Assembly: GCA_038277395.1 (NCBI GenBank)
Contig: CM076197.1
Location: 98,787,942 to 98,851,941 of the forward strand
Source of the DNA: Dryocosmus kuriphilus
Taxonomy: Eukaryota > Arthropoda > Insecta > Hymenoptera > Cynipidae
Direction of reading: 5' to 3'
Length of the DNA stretch: 64,000 bases
How positions within the stretch are numbered: position 1 is the stretch's first letter; each line of letters begins with the position of its first letter. Shown piece after piece: positions 1-10,732 of this stretch. The notes under the pieces are model-generated. The model was not told the DNA's origin. It worked only from the letters and a program-made list of their open reading frames with translations, and made no database searches. The position numbers and the translations under genes are program-made.

Positions 1-249
1 CTTAAAAACTTTTCAACCTTCGTAATTTCTATGAAATTTTAATTTTTTTTTTTTTCCCTTAAAATCTTTAAAAACCTCCAAATAATCTGAAATTCCCTCA
101 TATTCCAAGTATCCCTTGTATTCGCAGATAATATGAAGTATTCCCAAGTATTCGGAAGTATTCTTTGAGAATATATTCTTCGTAAACCCAAACTGAGAGT
201 AGTAGACCCCTTGGTATAAAAAAATTATATTTCACTCCTATCACTGGCT
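1..249. other. AT-rich intergenic DNA, no gene seen
   Basis: No open frame of note and no recognisable repeat boundary. The stretch is AT-rich with A/T runs and ends at the left inverted repeat of the adjacent MITE-like element. Confidence 0.6.
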
Positions 250-613
250 AGGGGCCGTCCATTAATCACGTGAGGTTTTTAGGCCACTCTTTACCCCCCC
301 CCCCCCCCTTCGCCGACTGGTGATACGTGGCGTGGTTCTAAGCTCCCCCTCCCTATCTAGCATCCCGTGTATTTTTTTGTAAAAAAAAAACTTACTGTTT
401 TCAGAATATTTTTTTATGAAAAATACAATAAAAAATAGTACATATTAATCTAACAAGCAGTGTCCTCGGACCATGGGTTTACTTGACTGTTGCACGAAAA
501 TATACACGCGATATGTAACATCCCCCCCCCCCCCCTCCAATGTGATCAATATTGATGTTATCCGAAGCCCCCCCCCCCTTATTTGGACCTCATGTGATTA
601 ATGGACGGCCCCT
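250..613. mobile_element. MITE-like element, TIR AGGGGCCGTCCATTAATCAC
   Basis: The left end AGGGGCCGTCCATTAATCAC is matched in reverse complement at 589-613 (GTGATTAATGGACGGCCCCT), giving a ~27-bp terminal inverted repeat with one mismatch. The 364-bp interior is non-coding and holds three poly-C tracts (for example 294-308). A related TIR (AGGGGCCATCCATAAATTAC) bounds the element at 31784-32552, so this is a small non-autonomous DNA-transposon family. The target duplication is not clear, so the superfamily is left open. Confidence 0.7.
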
Positions 614-1656
614 TAGCTCATTCCAAAAAAATCGCCATATTTGTATTTCTTTTCTTTATCCCAGAAGTACCCATATATGTCGAATTTATTTGAAAAAGGG
701 CAATTTGTAATAAAAAGAGCCTTCCTAGTTCTGTTCTTAATAAACTTACTTAAGAGCTGAAGGACTAGGTCATATATTTCTGATACGACTTCATAAGACC
801 TCGAGATTTTCACCCATAGTTCCAAAATGCACTTTTGACGAATGAGGATTCATGAAAAGCCATTCTTTCGCGAATGTTTATCCGAAACATGTCGCACTAG
901 GGCAGGAACTAATGCATTTTTACGGGATAGGGAAGTAAGGCTAAAATCATTATAAGCTATAAATGGGGATTATTGGCGAACCCCCCCTTTTCGTAACAAT
1001 AAAACTACACTCTTGCCCTGGCTAGACACGACCAGTCACTCTCGCGACGGCTTCTTTTATCTCTTATTTACAACTCTTTTATTTGCCGATTCCATCTCAA
1101 TCAGACTCACTTCGACCTGTAAAATCCCTTGGATGAGAGGTCAGACGTAAAAAGCTTCTTTTCTTGAAAAAAAAAGCTTTCTCAAAGAGTAGTATTGAAT
1201 TTATTTTATTAAATATGTTCATCAATTACATTTGGTTTTTATATTCTGATTTAATTGCTTCTCTGAATAATTTTTTGTACAGAATATTGTTAGAGAACTC
1301 AGAAATTATGTGTAGGTACTAATTAAAAATAGTATTTTTTCACAAAATTTACAAGTCTCATTAATATTCTAATTAATATATTAATATTATATAATGTTGT
1401 CTTAGTGAATTCCAGCGTATTTCACTTTTGTGCAGTTTCAAAAATATCATTTTCAAAGTTCGTAAATTTTAAGTTTTTTGAAATTAGATTTGAAACATTT
1501 TTATTATGTTCATATGAGTATCCAAACAATGCTGTTTGAACATTTTCAAAGTTGAGTTTTGAAGAACATTTCAATAATGTCAATTTCACAAAATATATCT
1601 TATTCTGCCCTCCCAACATTAAGAAAAGTAGTAAAACCTAAAAAGTAGTTAACTTT
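614..1656. other. No supported gene
   Basis: AT-rich DNA. A 70-codon minus-strand frame (613-825) starts inside the flanking MITE end and resembles no family I know. I see no RNA gene or clear repeat here. Confidence 0.5.
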
Positions 1657-1714
1657 AAATTTCTAATCTTTACTATTACAAATATATATTTGTAATAGTA
1701 AAGATTAGAAATTT
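1657..1714. repeat. Perfect 58-bp palindrome
   Basis: The left arm (1657-1685) is the exact reverse complement of 1686-1714, with no spacer. Pairing can extend outward to about 1649-1722 with one mismatch and one G-T pair. It is AT-rich (core TTTACTATTACAAATA). It could extrude as a cruciform or be a minimal fold-back element. No gene is linked to it. Confidence 0.9.
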
Positions 1715-1722
1715 GAGGTTAA

Positions 1723-2160
1723 TATTAGGCGGTTGACTGGGGCGATAGGATACTCATCCTGAGTGTAGTTTTTTTTTTATCGTAGCTACGATTGCAATTT
1801 TACATGAGAAAAATTGTTATAAGAAGGTAATTTTCAATACAACGGTCATCCATCCGGATTATAGCCATGCAGAGTACTGCTTAGCTTTTACAATCGAATA
1901 AGCGAGACGCTAGACACATGATGTCCCAACGGACATCTAAGTGTAATTTTACTACCTATAAGCTTGTGAAATTAATATTATTGGAATGATCCTTAAAAAT
2001 AAACTTTGCAAATGATATTTCTGAAACTTCACAACAGTGAAATACATTGGAATTCATGAACTCAACATTATTTACCAAATTTACAATTATATTGTATTAT
2101 TCCTTTTAAATAATATCAATTGAATTAGAGGGTATTGTTAAAGGGGCTGGTGTGATAAAT
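1723..2160. other. No supported gene
   Basis: AT-rich unique-looking DNA. No RNA gene, reading frame or repeat boundary was recognised. Confidence 0.5.
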
Positions 2161-2269
2161 TTGAATTGCGCGGTATGTAGAGTCGTAAACGTACGCGGCG
2201 TACTGAATAGTGACGTATATCTACGTCACGGCCACGAATCACGGTTTCAACATATACCGCGGAATTCAA
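2161..2269. mobile_element. Short TIR element (~109 bp)
   Basis: The start TTGAATTGCGCGGTATGT and the end ACATATACCGCGGAATTCAA are near-reverse complements. The interior is CpG-rich (GTAAACGTACGCGGCG, ACGTATATCTACGTCACG), unlike the very AT-rich surroundings, and is itself partly self-complementary. It looks like a very short MITE or hairpin insertion. No target duplication was established. Confidence 0.45.
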
Positions 2270-3925
2270 GTTTAAAAAATTCATCTTTTTGATTTAGAAT
2301 TATTCTTTTCGGTTGAAAATTCAACTATTTTGTTCAAAATACAACAATTTTGTTAAAAATTAATTTTTGGCGGAAAATTGATTTTTTTGTTACTGGAAAT
2401 GTATATTTCTTGGGTGTCAATTTCAACCGTTTTATTGAAACTTCCTTTTTTGGGCTAATAATTCAACTATATATATTTTTTTAAAATACTTTCTTTTGTT
2501 CAAAAGTCAACATTTTTCTTTGAGAATTCATCTTTGTGATTAAAAATGAAACTTATTTTCAATGGAAATTTACTTTTGTTAGTTGAAGATTCCATTTTTT
2601 CTTGAGGTGATAATTAAACTATTTTTAGCTGAAAAGTAATATTTTTTTGGTTCAAAAGTCAACTATTACATTTTTGGTTCAGAATTCATCTTTTTTGGTT
2701 GAAAATCACCTATATCTTATAGTTGAAAATTGATATATTTTGTTGGAAATTAAACAATTTTGTTAAAAATTCATTATTAGTCGAAAACTGATTTTGCTGC
2801 TGTTGAAAATTCATCTTTTTGGGGTTAAGAATTCAACCATTTTTGTATGAATAATAATATTTCATTTTTTTTTTAAGTCAGCAATATAACATTTTTGTTT
2901 ATGAATACATCCTTTATTATTGAAAGCTTATCATTTTTGTTAAAATTTGGACTTATTCAGTTAAAAATTAAACTATACCTTTCAAAAATAATTTTTTGTT
3001 CTTGAAAAATATTCATATTTTTTATGGAAAATTAATTTCTTTGTTTGAAAATGTAACTTTTTGTTATGAAAAGTTCAAATATGTTGGTTGAAAGTTAAGT
3101 TTTTTTTTGTTGAAAATTCAACTATTTTTGGTTCAGAATTAACCTTCTTTATTTGAAAATGTAACTATTTTTTTTTAGAAATTGAAGGAATTTTCATTAA
3201 TAAGTCATCTTTGGAAGAAAAATTATGCTTGCGGTTCAAAATTCAACTGTTTGGCTAAAAAAAAAAGTTCCTTTGTTGAAAATTCATCTTTCTTGTGTGT
3301 AAATTCAACTTGCTTTTTTAAGTTGGTCTTTTCAGTTAAAAATTAAACCTTTCCACTGAAAAGTAGTTTTTTGTTATTGAAAATATGCCTTTTTTGATTA
3401 AAAATGAATTTTTTTGTTTGAAAAAATATCTTTTTTTATGAAAAATTCAAATATTTTGTTTGAAAGTTAATTTTTTTTTTGTTCGAAAATTCAGTTACTT
3501 TTGGTTCAAAATGAATCTGTTTTGTTCAAAATTTGAAGGATCCATTTTTGGTTGAATTTTTTTTATTTTTGATTAAAAATTTAACTATTATATTTTTGAT
3601 TGAAAAATCATCTTTTTCGATTGAAAATTCCATTTTTGCATTTTTGGTTTAGAATTTAGCTTTTTTAGTGAAAGTTTAACAATCTTGTAATTTTGATAAA
3701 AAATTCATCTTTGGTCGAAGAATCATGTTTTTGATTGAAAATTCATCTTGTGTGGGAATTCAACTACCTAATTAAAAATCTCTTTTTTGTGTTGATAATT
3801 CAACTACTTTCTTAAAAATTGGTCTTTTTCAGTTAAAAATTAAACTATTCTTTGAAAATTAATTTTTGTTGTTGAAAATATAACTATTCTTGAATGAGAG
3901 TTTATTATTTTGTTTGCAAGTATTT
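2270..3925. repeat. Degenerate A/T simple-repeat field (TTGAAAATTCAACT-like words)
   Basis: About 1.6 kb is built from diverged copies of words such as TTGAAAATTCATCTTTTT, GGTTGAAAATTCAACTAT and TTTTGTTAAAAATT, recurring every ~15-45 bases in one orientation. There is no stable long period and no open frame. It is best described as an old, degenerate minisatellite-like field. Confidence 0.75.
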
Positions 3926-4235
3926 TTCTTCCCAGTTTTTTTTAGGACGTCCTAAAAACGTTAAGTCAGGCCAAGTAACGGGCTAAAAACATACAATGTT
4001 CTAAAGACGCTTTTAGGACGTATTTGCAAGTATTTTTTCTTCTTAGTTTGAAAATTCAATGTTCTAAAGACGTTTTAGGACGTATTTGGAACATTGAACG
4101 TTTTTTTTGTTGTTCTCGCCTGACTTAGAACGTTTTTTTGGACGTTCTAAAAACGTTTTTTAAAAACTTTACGTCCTAGAAGCGTCTTTAGGACGTTCTA
4201 AAAACGTCTTTAAATTTCGTGCCCGCTGGGTTCTA
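3926..4235. repeat. Word element of GACGTTCTAAAAACGTC-type motifs
   Basis: The stretch is packed with GACGT/ACGTC-containing words in both orientations (TTTAGGACGTCCTAAAAACG, CTAAAGACGTTTTAGGACGT, TTTGGACGTTCTAAAAACG). It starts near CCCAG and ends with GTGCCCGCTGGG, a possible degenerate terminal inverted repeat. Related words recur at 56874-56965. It is non-coding and likely folds into many alternative hairpins. Confidence 0.6.
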
Positions 4236-5115
4236 GTTTTGTTTGAAAAGGAATTTCTTTTTCTGAAAATTTAACTGTTATATTTTTAGTGGAGAATTTA
4301 ATTCTTTTGTTAAAAATGTATTGTTTTTCCTTGAAATCTTAAATTTTTAAAGCATTTGAAATTTAGTTCTCTATTTTTTTAAAATTCGAAACATCATATA
4401 AAATTATAAACTGAAAGAAGTTGTTGAAATTAGAATTATTTGAAGATGTGCAAAAAACACATTTTTTGTATTTGGTAAATTACACATTCCTTTTATATTG
4501 CAAATGTTGGTCTTAAAATTTCTTTACTTTAACCGAAGAAACAATATTTTGACGACCACTGATTCTGAATTAAAGTTTTTAATAACATTTTACTTTTTGT
4601 TAATTGTAAATAGGTGAAGAAAGTGACAAATTTCCAAAATAGCTGAAATAGGTGACAAAATTCAAAATAGGTGACAAAAGGTGAATAGATGTCACCCTGT
4701 GATGACTGCTAAGCTCAGAATACTCGGAATACATCCCCAAAACATGATCAGAAAGAAACCGAAATCTGGAAACTCTTTTCAGTGAAAATTGGTTCAGGTT
4801 AGACGTGGGATGCTTTAAGGATTCTGTCCTATCTCTAAAAGTTTGTTTTTGTTTGAATCTAAAAAGAACACGGAAATCTTTTTTCACCAAATAATACAAG
4901 AAAAATCAAAATATAATCAAAATCGAAAAGTATACGAAAAGTACTCATACACCATAATATAATTGCTTTTAGCTAAAAAACATTGATAATTAATTATTCT
5001 TATTTATTTTATCGAATTGACAAATGTATTTTCTTTGTTCTTAAAGGCGAATGACGTCACACCACGTGCTTCGAGCTAGGAGGGCGCCACGAGTCTTGTT
5101 TTAAGAATAAACATT
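4236..5115. other. No supported gene
   Basis: AT-rich DNA. Around 4610-4690 there are short repeats of the word TAGGTGACAAA. A 99-codon minus-strand frame (4600-4899) has no recognisable domain and unremarkable composition, so I do not call it a gene. Confidence 0.5.
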
Positions 5116-5116
5116 T

Positions 5117-5895
5117 GAGGGGTTGGAAACAGAAAGGGCGTATAACTGAAACCTCGCGGATAAGTATTGTCCGCGGGACTATTTTTGAAAATGTCTCGAA
5201 TTCAAATTTTGATAATTGATACTTGTAGAGCTCTTTCTAGCGCATTTTTTTCCCACTTAAATAATATTTCTATTTTTTTTTGTTTTCGAGTTATTTACAA
5301 AAAAAAGGCATTTTAGGTGAAAAAAAATTTGATTAGTCTTGTGACTTCAACTCGCGAAATATTCGTCGGGTTTTAATATTTTCTTTTCATATTTTTATGC
5401 AACATTCTTGAAGGTATTCTACGAGAAGTGAGATATTTGAGAAGTGTAAAACAATTTTCAGGGCCGTGGAATGCATTTTTGAAGAAAAAGTTCCTTAAAT
5501 CTCGAATTTAAAAAGAGGGCAGTGGGGCAGTTTTTTAATATAGATTGTTGAGAAAACTCACAGCGACAAAGTTGTTCCTTATGAGTCAAAGAAGTTTTCT
5601 GGAAAATTTTAGCTGTCTATCTATTAAGATCGCTGAATTAGAACGACTTTTTCATCTATTAAAATCCGCAAAGTGGCCCGGCGAGCAGTCTGGTGCGCTC
5701 GCTCGCATGTATGCGTGCTACTCACTTTGATTAATACCAAGTTCTTCGAAGTTACATATCTGTAGGTATTGCTTGTAGCTATTGTCAACATAACATTGTT
5801 TGTACAATTTTCAACTGGTTAATATAACAATAAAATATAATTTTCTAGATATTTTTGATTAAATTAAAAAAAAAATATTCTTATTAAATAAGTCT
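5117..5895 (+). repeat. Interspersed repeat E1, copy 1 (plus orientation)
   Basis: It begins GAGGGGTTGGAAACAGAAAG and is repeated in reverse complement at ~6310-7203 and ~9620-10508. A small frame at 5545-5730 (61 codons, containing SQRSFLENFSCLSIKIAELE) is conserved in the third copy. Copy 1 diverges from the others after about 5895, where a small hairpin-bearing segment follows. No TIR was found, so the class is unknown. It could be a non-autonomous retroelement or the end of a larger element. Confidence 0.65.
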
Positions 5896-6309
5896 TTATA
5901 TTTTTATCATTCGGGCTCACATATTTTAATAATTATTATTTTTAAAAAAGTGAGCCTGAATAAAAAAAATTTGTTGACCTAACATTTTGCAAAAGTTAAT
6001 AATGTTTATTAAAATATGTGAGCCCAAAAAAAAAAGAGTTTTACGGAACATTTTGCAAAAGTTGGAACTAAAGTCAAAATGATCGAAATTAAAAAAGAAG
6101 AAAAATAATAAACAAAAACAAGAGAGTTATTAAAGCAGGAAAATAAAAAAAATTAGAAATTAGATACAATAAAATCGAAAAATAGAAAAGATAGTAGAGC
6201 AAAGATGCAAAAAGAATTTCGAGAAAATAAAACTAAAAATAGATTACTCCATCAGATAAATGTGAACGTAGAAAAGCGAGAGAATGCAAAAAATAAAAAG
6301 AAGTTCGAA
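5896..6309. repeat. Spacer with inverted GGGCTCACATATTTTAATAA words
   Basis: GGGCTCACATATTTTAATAA (about 5914) is matched in reverse complement near 6007-6027 (TTATTAAAATATGTGAGCCC), and ACATTTTGCAAAAGTT occurs twice in direct orientation. The rest is A-rich. It sits between two inverted E1 copies and so forms the loop of a large hairpin. Confidence 0.55.
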
Positions 6310-7203
6310 TAAGCAGGAAACTGCTTTTGAGTTCATTATTTTTAATATCATATTATTTACTTTATATATAATGTATATAATATGTTCTTTTATTATACTA
6401 ACTTGTTTAAGAATAAAAATATAAAAATTTGTTTAATAAGAATATTTGTTTTTTAATTTAATCAAAAATATCTAGAAAATTATATTTTAATGTTATATTA
6501 ACCAGCTGAAATTTGTACAAATAATGTTATGTTGACAATAGCTACAAACAATACCTACAGATATGTAACTTCGAAGAACTTGGTATTAATCAAAGTCGAC
6601 GAGCACGCATGCATACGAGCGAGCGCACCAGACTGCTCGCCGGGCCACTTTGCGGATTTTAATAGATGAAAAAGTCGTTCTAATTCAACGATCTAAATAG
6701 ATAGACAGCTAAAATTTTCCAGAAAGCTTCTTTGACTCATAATAACAGCTTTGTCGTTGTGAGTTTTCTCAACAATCTATATTAAAAAACTGCCCCACTG
6801 CCCTCTTTTTAAATTCGAAATTTAAGGAACTTTTTCTTCAAAAATGCATTGTACGGCCCTGAAAATTGTTTTACACTTCTCAGAAATCTCACTTCTCGTA
6901 GAATATCTTCAATAATGTTGCGTAAAAATTAGAAAAGAAAATATTAAAACCCGACGAAGATTTAGGGCGTTGAAGTCAAAAAACTAATTAAATTTTTTTT
7001 TTGCGAAAAATACCTTTTTTTGAAAATAACTCGGAAACGAAAAGGAATAGAAATATTGTTCAAATGAGAAAAAGATGCGCTAGAAGGAGCTCTCTAAACA
7101 TCAATTATTAAGATTTGAATTTGAGAAATTTTCAAAAATAGTCCCGCGGACAGTACTTATCCGCGAGTTTTCAGTTATATGCCCTTTCTGTTTCCGACCC
7201 CTC
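6310..7203 (-). repeat. Interspersed repeat E1, copy 2 (minus orientation)
   Basis: This is the reverse complement of copy 1 over ~765 bp and of copy 3 over its full length. It ends with CTTTCTGTTTCCGACCCCTC. The small frame seen in copies 1 and 3 is disrupted here. Copies 1 and 2 form inverted arms of ~765 bp with a ~0.5-kb spacer. Confidence 0.7.
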
Positions 7204-7757
7204 AATTGTGCAGCCACTTTTCGCTCGGAGACAATTTCTGAGGTTTGTTTTAACCTTTGCAGGAAAGTTTGCGCACAATAAGTTTTTTTTTAAAGAAGTA
7301 GGCTTTAATCTCAAAATCTAGGGTTGCTTTATTTCTTTTTTAAATTCGAAGATTTCTTATTTTAGAAGCTTCCAAATTTCTACCTTCCAAAATGTTTATT
7401 TGAAAACTTTAAAATTAACTACCTTCATATATTTTGATTCATTTGAAAATAAAAATCTTCATATTCTTTTATCAGACAAATTGAAGTTTTTTATATTGAG
7501 TTGTTTTTTAATTTGGAATCTTCTATAAACATTTGTTTTGAAAGTATTGTATCGAAATTGAGGGGTGTTCATAAGTATTTCTTTTTTTTTAAATAGAAAC
7601 TTCTACGTGATTTGAAGTTTGTCACAAAGTTTAATGTTTCCCGATTTAATTTGCTTTGATTGCTTTTTGAATAGAAAACTTTCGTTTTTTTGCTTTTTAC
7701 ATTAAGGCTTTCCGGATCTTCTTCAAGAATATTTTTGCATTCACATCTCGATAACAA
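7204..7757. other. AT-rich DNA, no gene seen
   Basis: Unstructured AT-rich sequence. Short open frames here have no recognisable features. Confidence 0.5.
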
Positions 7758-8167
7758 GGTATTTGTTTTATGTGAAAACTGACTTTCGCGGATTTCATGA
7801 AATCTCGACGTTTCGTGACCTCAAGAATCCGAAAAAAAAAAAACAGGTTTCTCGTTGGTGTTTGTTGTCGTTGTTGTCGTCTCTATACCGGATAACTTTC
7901 GAAAGACTAATCGGATTGAATTGCGCTTTGGCACACTTTTTTAGGGCCTAAAAAGGAAGGACTAGTTCGTTAACGAGCGTTTCATAACCAACGGTTCTGG
8001 TTTTATCCATCGAAAATGCTAAACAAAAAATTAATTTTTTCCGCCAAACTGAGCGAGATACGAAAAAAATGTTGCAAAATAAAGTTGTTGATCTCAAAAA
8101 TATCTAAATACTTGCCTTATACTATTTTTTAAATTAAACGCACAGTTTCTGACTTAATCGTGAAAAA
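7758..8167 (+). mobile_element. CATTCTCAT-family element, 5' part (interrupted copy)
   Basis: It contains the family core: GACTTTCGCGGATTTCATGA, a (GTYGTT)n microsatellite, GATAACTTTCGAAAGACTAA, and the later block with GAGATACGAAAAAAATGTTG. The same order recurs at ~17270, 18040, 19440, 20690, 21890, 24390 and 25490, and inverted at 23620 and 59800. The copy stops at 8167 and resumes at 9244, interrupted by the TGGCCCAG-word element. It is non-coding and the class is unknown. Confidence 0.65.
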
Positions 8168-9243
8168 TTCCAAGTGTGAATTGCCGGTACTGAAAACATG
8201 GCCCAGTGCTGGACCAATCTTGGCAGCCACGTGTCGGCCAATGTTACTGGACCAGTATCAGCGATCAAATCGGCCCAGTGTTGTCCCAGTACTGGTACAG
8301 CACATTGGCATTTTAAATTTGCCAAGCTTCTGCCGAAGCTTGGCCCAGCAATGGCCTATTACTGGGCCACAAGTCGTCATTACTCCGGCAAACCATGTTG
8401 GAAGTCAAAAAGCCACAGCCCGGGCTAGTAACGGCCCATCAAAAGGCCGAAAGTCGAAAGTACTACGACAAACCATGTTAGAAGTAGAAAAGCCAAAATC
8501 TGGCCCAGTGATGGCACTTTAATGAGCCGAAAGTCGGCATTACTCCGGCAAACTATATTGGAAATCAAAAAGTCGAGGTTTTTTTTGTCGCAAAAGATTT
8601 TTGTTCTGCCCATAAAACATCCTATTATATCAATCAATACTACGGCTTTACTTTTTGTAGAACTGAACATGAAAAATATTAAAAATTTCATATAAATATT
8701 TTATTTATTGTTAACGCAAAAGCGTTTTTATTGACGAAATTATCTCGAGATATTTTGATATTTGCGTATGATTGAGTGCATTGTGGAAAAATATAGAACA
8801 CATCATCTCATTAGTTAGGGTAATGGTTAGGTTTCTGACTCGCGTCCCATAGGTCGTGCGTTCGATTCCTCTCACGCTGCGTGCGAAATTTTATTCCTTA
8901 TATAAGCGTTAATATTTACAAATGTCGATTAGTTATAAGTATATTCATAATATGTCTACGAATAAATTGTGTTCTTAATTAATCATTTTCTTTATAATAT
9001 TCATTTTTATTTTTTCATTGTAATTTCTCAGTGTAATGGACTACTAACATATGCTGATTTCGAGCCAATACTGGCAGCCAGTGACGGGCAAGTGAAGGCG
9101 GCTAAATAGCGGCCAAGTCTTGGCCGCCAAGTATAACCCTTAGATACCATTTGGGTAATGGCGCAGCACTGGCGGCCACGTCTCGGCAACATCTTTGCCA
9201 GTACTGGGACAACGTTGGGCCGTCTGTGATTTCGCACTTGGGA
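8168..9243. mobile_element. TGGCCCAG-word element with TIR TYCCAAGTGYGAA
   Basis: The ends TTCCAAGTGTGAA (8168-8180) and TTCGCACTTGGGA (9231-9243) form a 13-bp TIR with two mismatches. Both flanks of the element (8180-8560 and 9055-9230) are built from self-complementary words such as TGGCCCAGTGCTGG, TTGGCCGCCAAG and CCAGTACTGG, while the centre is AT-rich and holds a tRNA-like stretch. Removing it restores an uninterrupted CATTCTCAT-family sequence: GTGAAAAAT joins GTTACTAAAA, and the intact arrangement is seen inverted at 60341-60354. Reading frames across the words are by-products of the repeats. Confidence 0.7.
8809..8880 (+). ncRNA. tRNA-like stretch with A and B boxes (SINE head or tRNA pseudogene)
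   Basis: GGGTAATGGTTAGG resembles a Pol III A box / D arm, and GCGTTCGATTCCT ~38 bases later is a good B box / T arm. The acceptor and anticodon stems do not pair convincingly, so I do not call a functional tRNA. It lies in the middle of the TGGCCCAG-word element, so it may be a SINE nested in it or part of its own transcription unit. Confidence 0.45.
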
Positions 9244-9480
9244 TGTTACTAAAAAATAAAAAATCCATTTTTCAGAAAAATTATACGAGAAACGAAAAAA
9301 TTGTTAAGCAGCAAAGTTGTTTATTCCAAAAAAATCTACAAATTTGCTGTATACCATTTTTTGATATAACGTATAGTTTTTCGATAAAAAGTATAGTATT
9401 TGTTTTAGTCGTAGAAAAACGTTGTTTAAAAATTAATAAAAAGTTAGTAGTAAAAATTATTAAAAAATCTGCCAAATCTT
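9244..9480 (+). mobile_element. CATTCTCAT-family element, continuation after insertion
   Basis: This resumes the interrupted copy with the block AAAAATCCATTTTTCAG, TACGAGAAACGAAAAAATTG, CAAAGTTGTTTATTC and TACCATTTTTTGATATAAC, in the same order as other copies at 18,300-18,600. Confidence 0.6.
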
Positions 9481-9619
9481 ACGACCATGTTAAAGTTACC
9501 TGCATTAACTATAGAAACCCTTACGTGGGGGGGGGGGGGGGTCTCACATTCCGAAAATGGCCCTTACGTAATTTGGGCATAGTCCCTACCGGATAGCTTT
9601 CGAAAGAACAATCAGATTG
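9481..9619. repeat. Repeat fragments with a 15-G tract
   Basis: A G run at 9527-9541 is followed by TTACGTAATTTGGGC, reminiscent of the ACGTAAT-containing ends of the MITE at 31784, and then GATAGCTTTCGAAAGAACAA, a CATTCTCAT-family fragment. This looks like a junction of truncated elements. Confidence 0.4.
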
Positions 9620-10508
9620 GACTGCTTTTGAGTTCACTATTTTTAATATCATATTATTTAGTTTATACATAATGTATATAGTATGCTCTTTTATTATACT
9701 AACTTGTTTAAGATAAAAATATAGAAATTTGTTTAATAAGAATATTTGTTTTTTAATTTAATTAAAAATATCTAGAAAATTATATTTTAATGTTATATTA
9801 ACCAGCTGAAATTTGTACAAATAATGTTATGTTGACAATAGCTACAAACAATACCTACAAATATGTAACTTCGAAGAACTTGGTATTAATCAAAGTCGAC
9901 GAGCACGCATGCATACGAGCGAGCGCACCAGACTGCTCGCCGGGCCACTTTTCGGATTTTAATAGATGAAAAAGTCGTTCTAATTCAGCGATCTTAATAG
10001 ATAGACAGCTGAAATTTTCCAGAAAACTTCTTTGACTCATAAGGAACAACCTTGTCTCTGTGAGTATTCTCAACAATCTATATTAAAAAACTGCCCCACT
10101 GCCCTCTTTTTAAATTCGAGATTTAAGGAACTTTTTCTTCAAAAATGCATTGTACGGCCCTGAAAATTGTTTTACACTTCTCAAATATCTCACTTCTCAT
10201 AGAATACCTTCAAGAATGTTGCATAAAATATGAAAAGAAAATATTAAAGCCCGACGAATATTTCGCGAGTTGAAATCACAAGACTAATCAAATTTTTTTT
10301 CGCCTAAAATGCCTTTTTTTTGTAAATAACTCGAAAACGAAAAAAAAATAGAAATATTATTCAACTGGGAAAAAATATGCGCTAGAAAGAGCTCTACAAG
10401 CATCAATCATCAAAATTTGAATTCGAGACATTTTTTAAAATAGTCCCGCGGACAATTCTTATCCACGAGTTTTCAGTTATACGCCCTTTCTGTTTCCGAC
10501 CCCTCATT
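9620..10508 (-). repeat. Interspersed repeat E1, copy 3 (minus orientation)
   Basis: This near-full copy of E1 in reverse orientation ends with CTTTCTGTTTCCGACCCCTC. It keeps an open frame of 73 codons (minus strand, 9855-10076) containing SQRSFLENFSCLSIKIAELE and FHLLKSEKWPGEQSGALARM, nearly the same as copy 1. No domain is recognised and there is no evidence that it is translated. Confidence 0.7.
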
Positions 10509-10732
10509 TTCTGTCGATATTTTGTCAGATTTTAATTAATTATTGCAAATTATTGAATAAATAAAGTTTTCAATTTTATATTTGAATTCCTTGGGAGTCA
10601 AAGTTTATAAAAAAAGAACTTAACTTTAGACGAACAAAATTTTTTGTCGATGATCCCATTATAAACGTTTTATAAACTTTAGTGATTAAATTAATTTCCC
10701 TTTAGATTCGGAATCGTCTTAGAAGCGACTTC

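Noticed and set aside
613..825. 70-codon minus-strand frame next to the first MITE
   Set aside because: No recognised domain. It overlaps the MITE end by a base or so and has no promoter or conserved context.
4600..4899. 99-codon minus-strand frame
   Set aside because: Contains the TAGGTGACAAA short repeats, with no domain or conserved context.
8134..8522. Overlapping 63-120-codon frames on both strands
   Set aside because: They lie entirely within the TGGCCCAG-word element, whose GC-rich words lack stop codons by composition.
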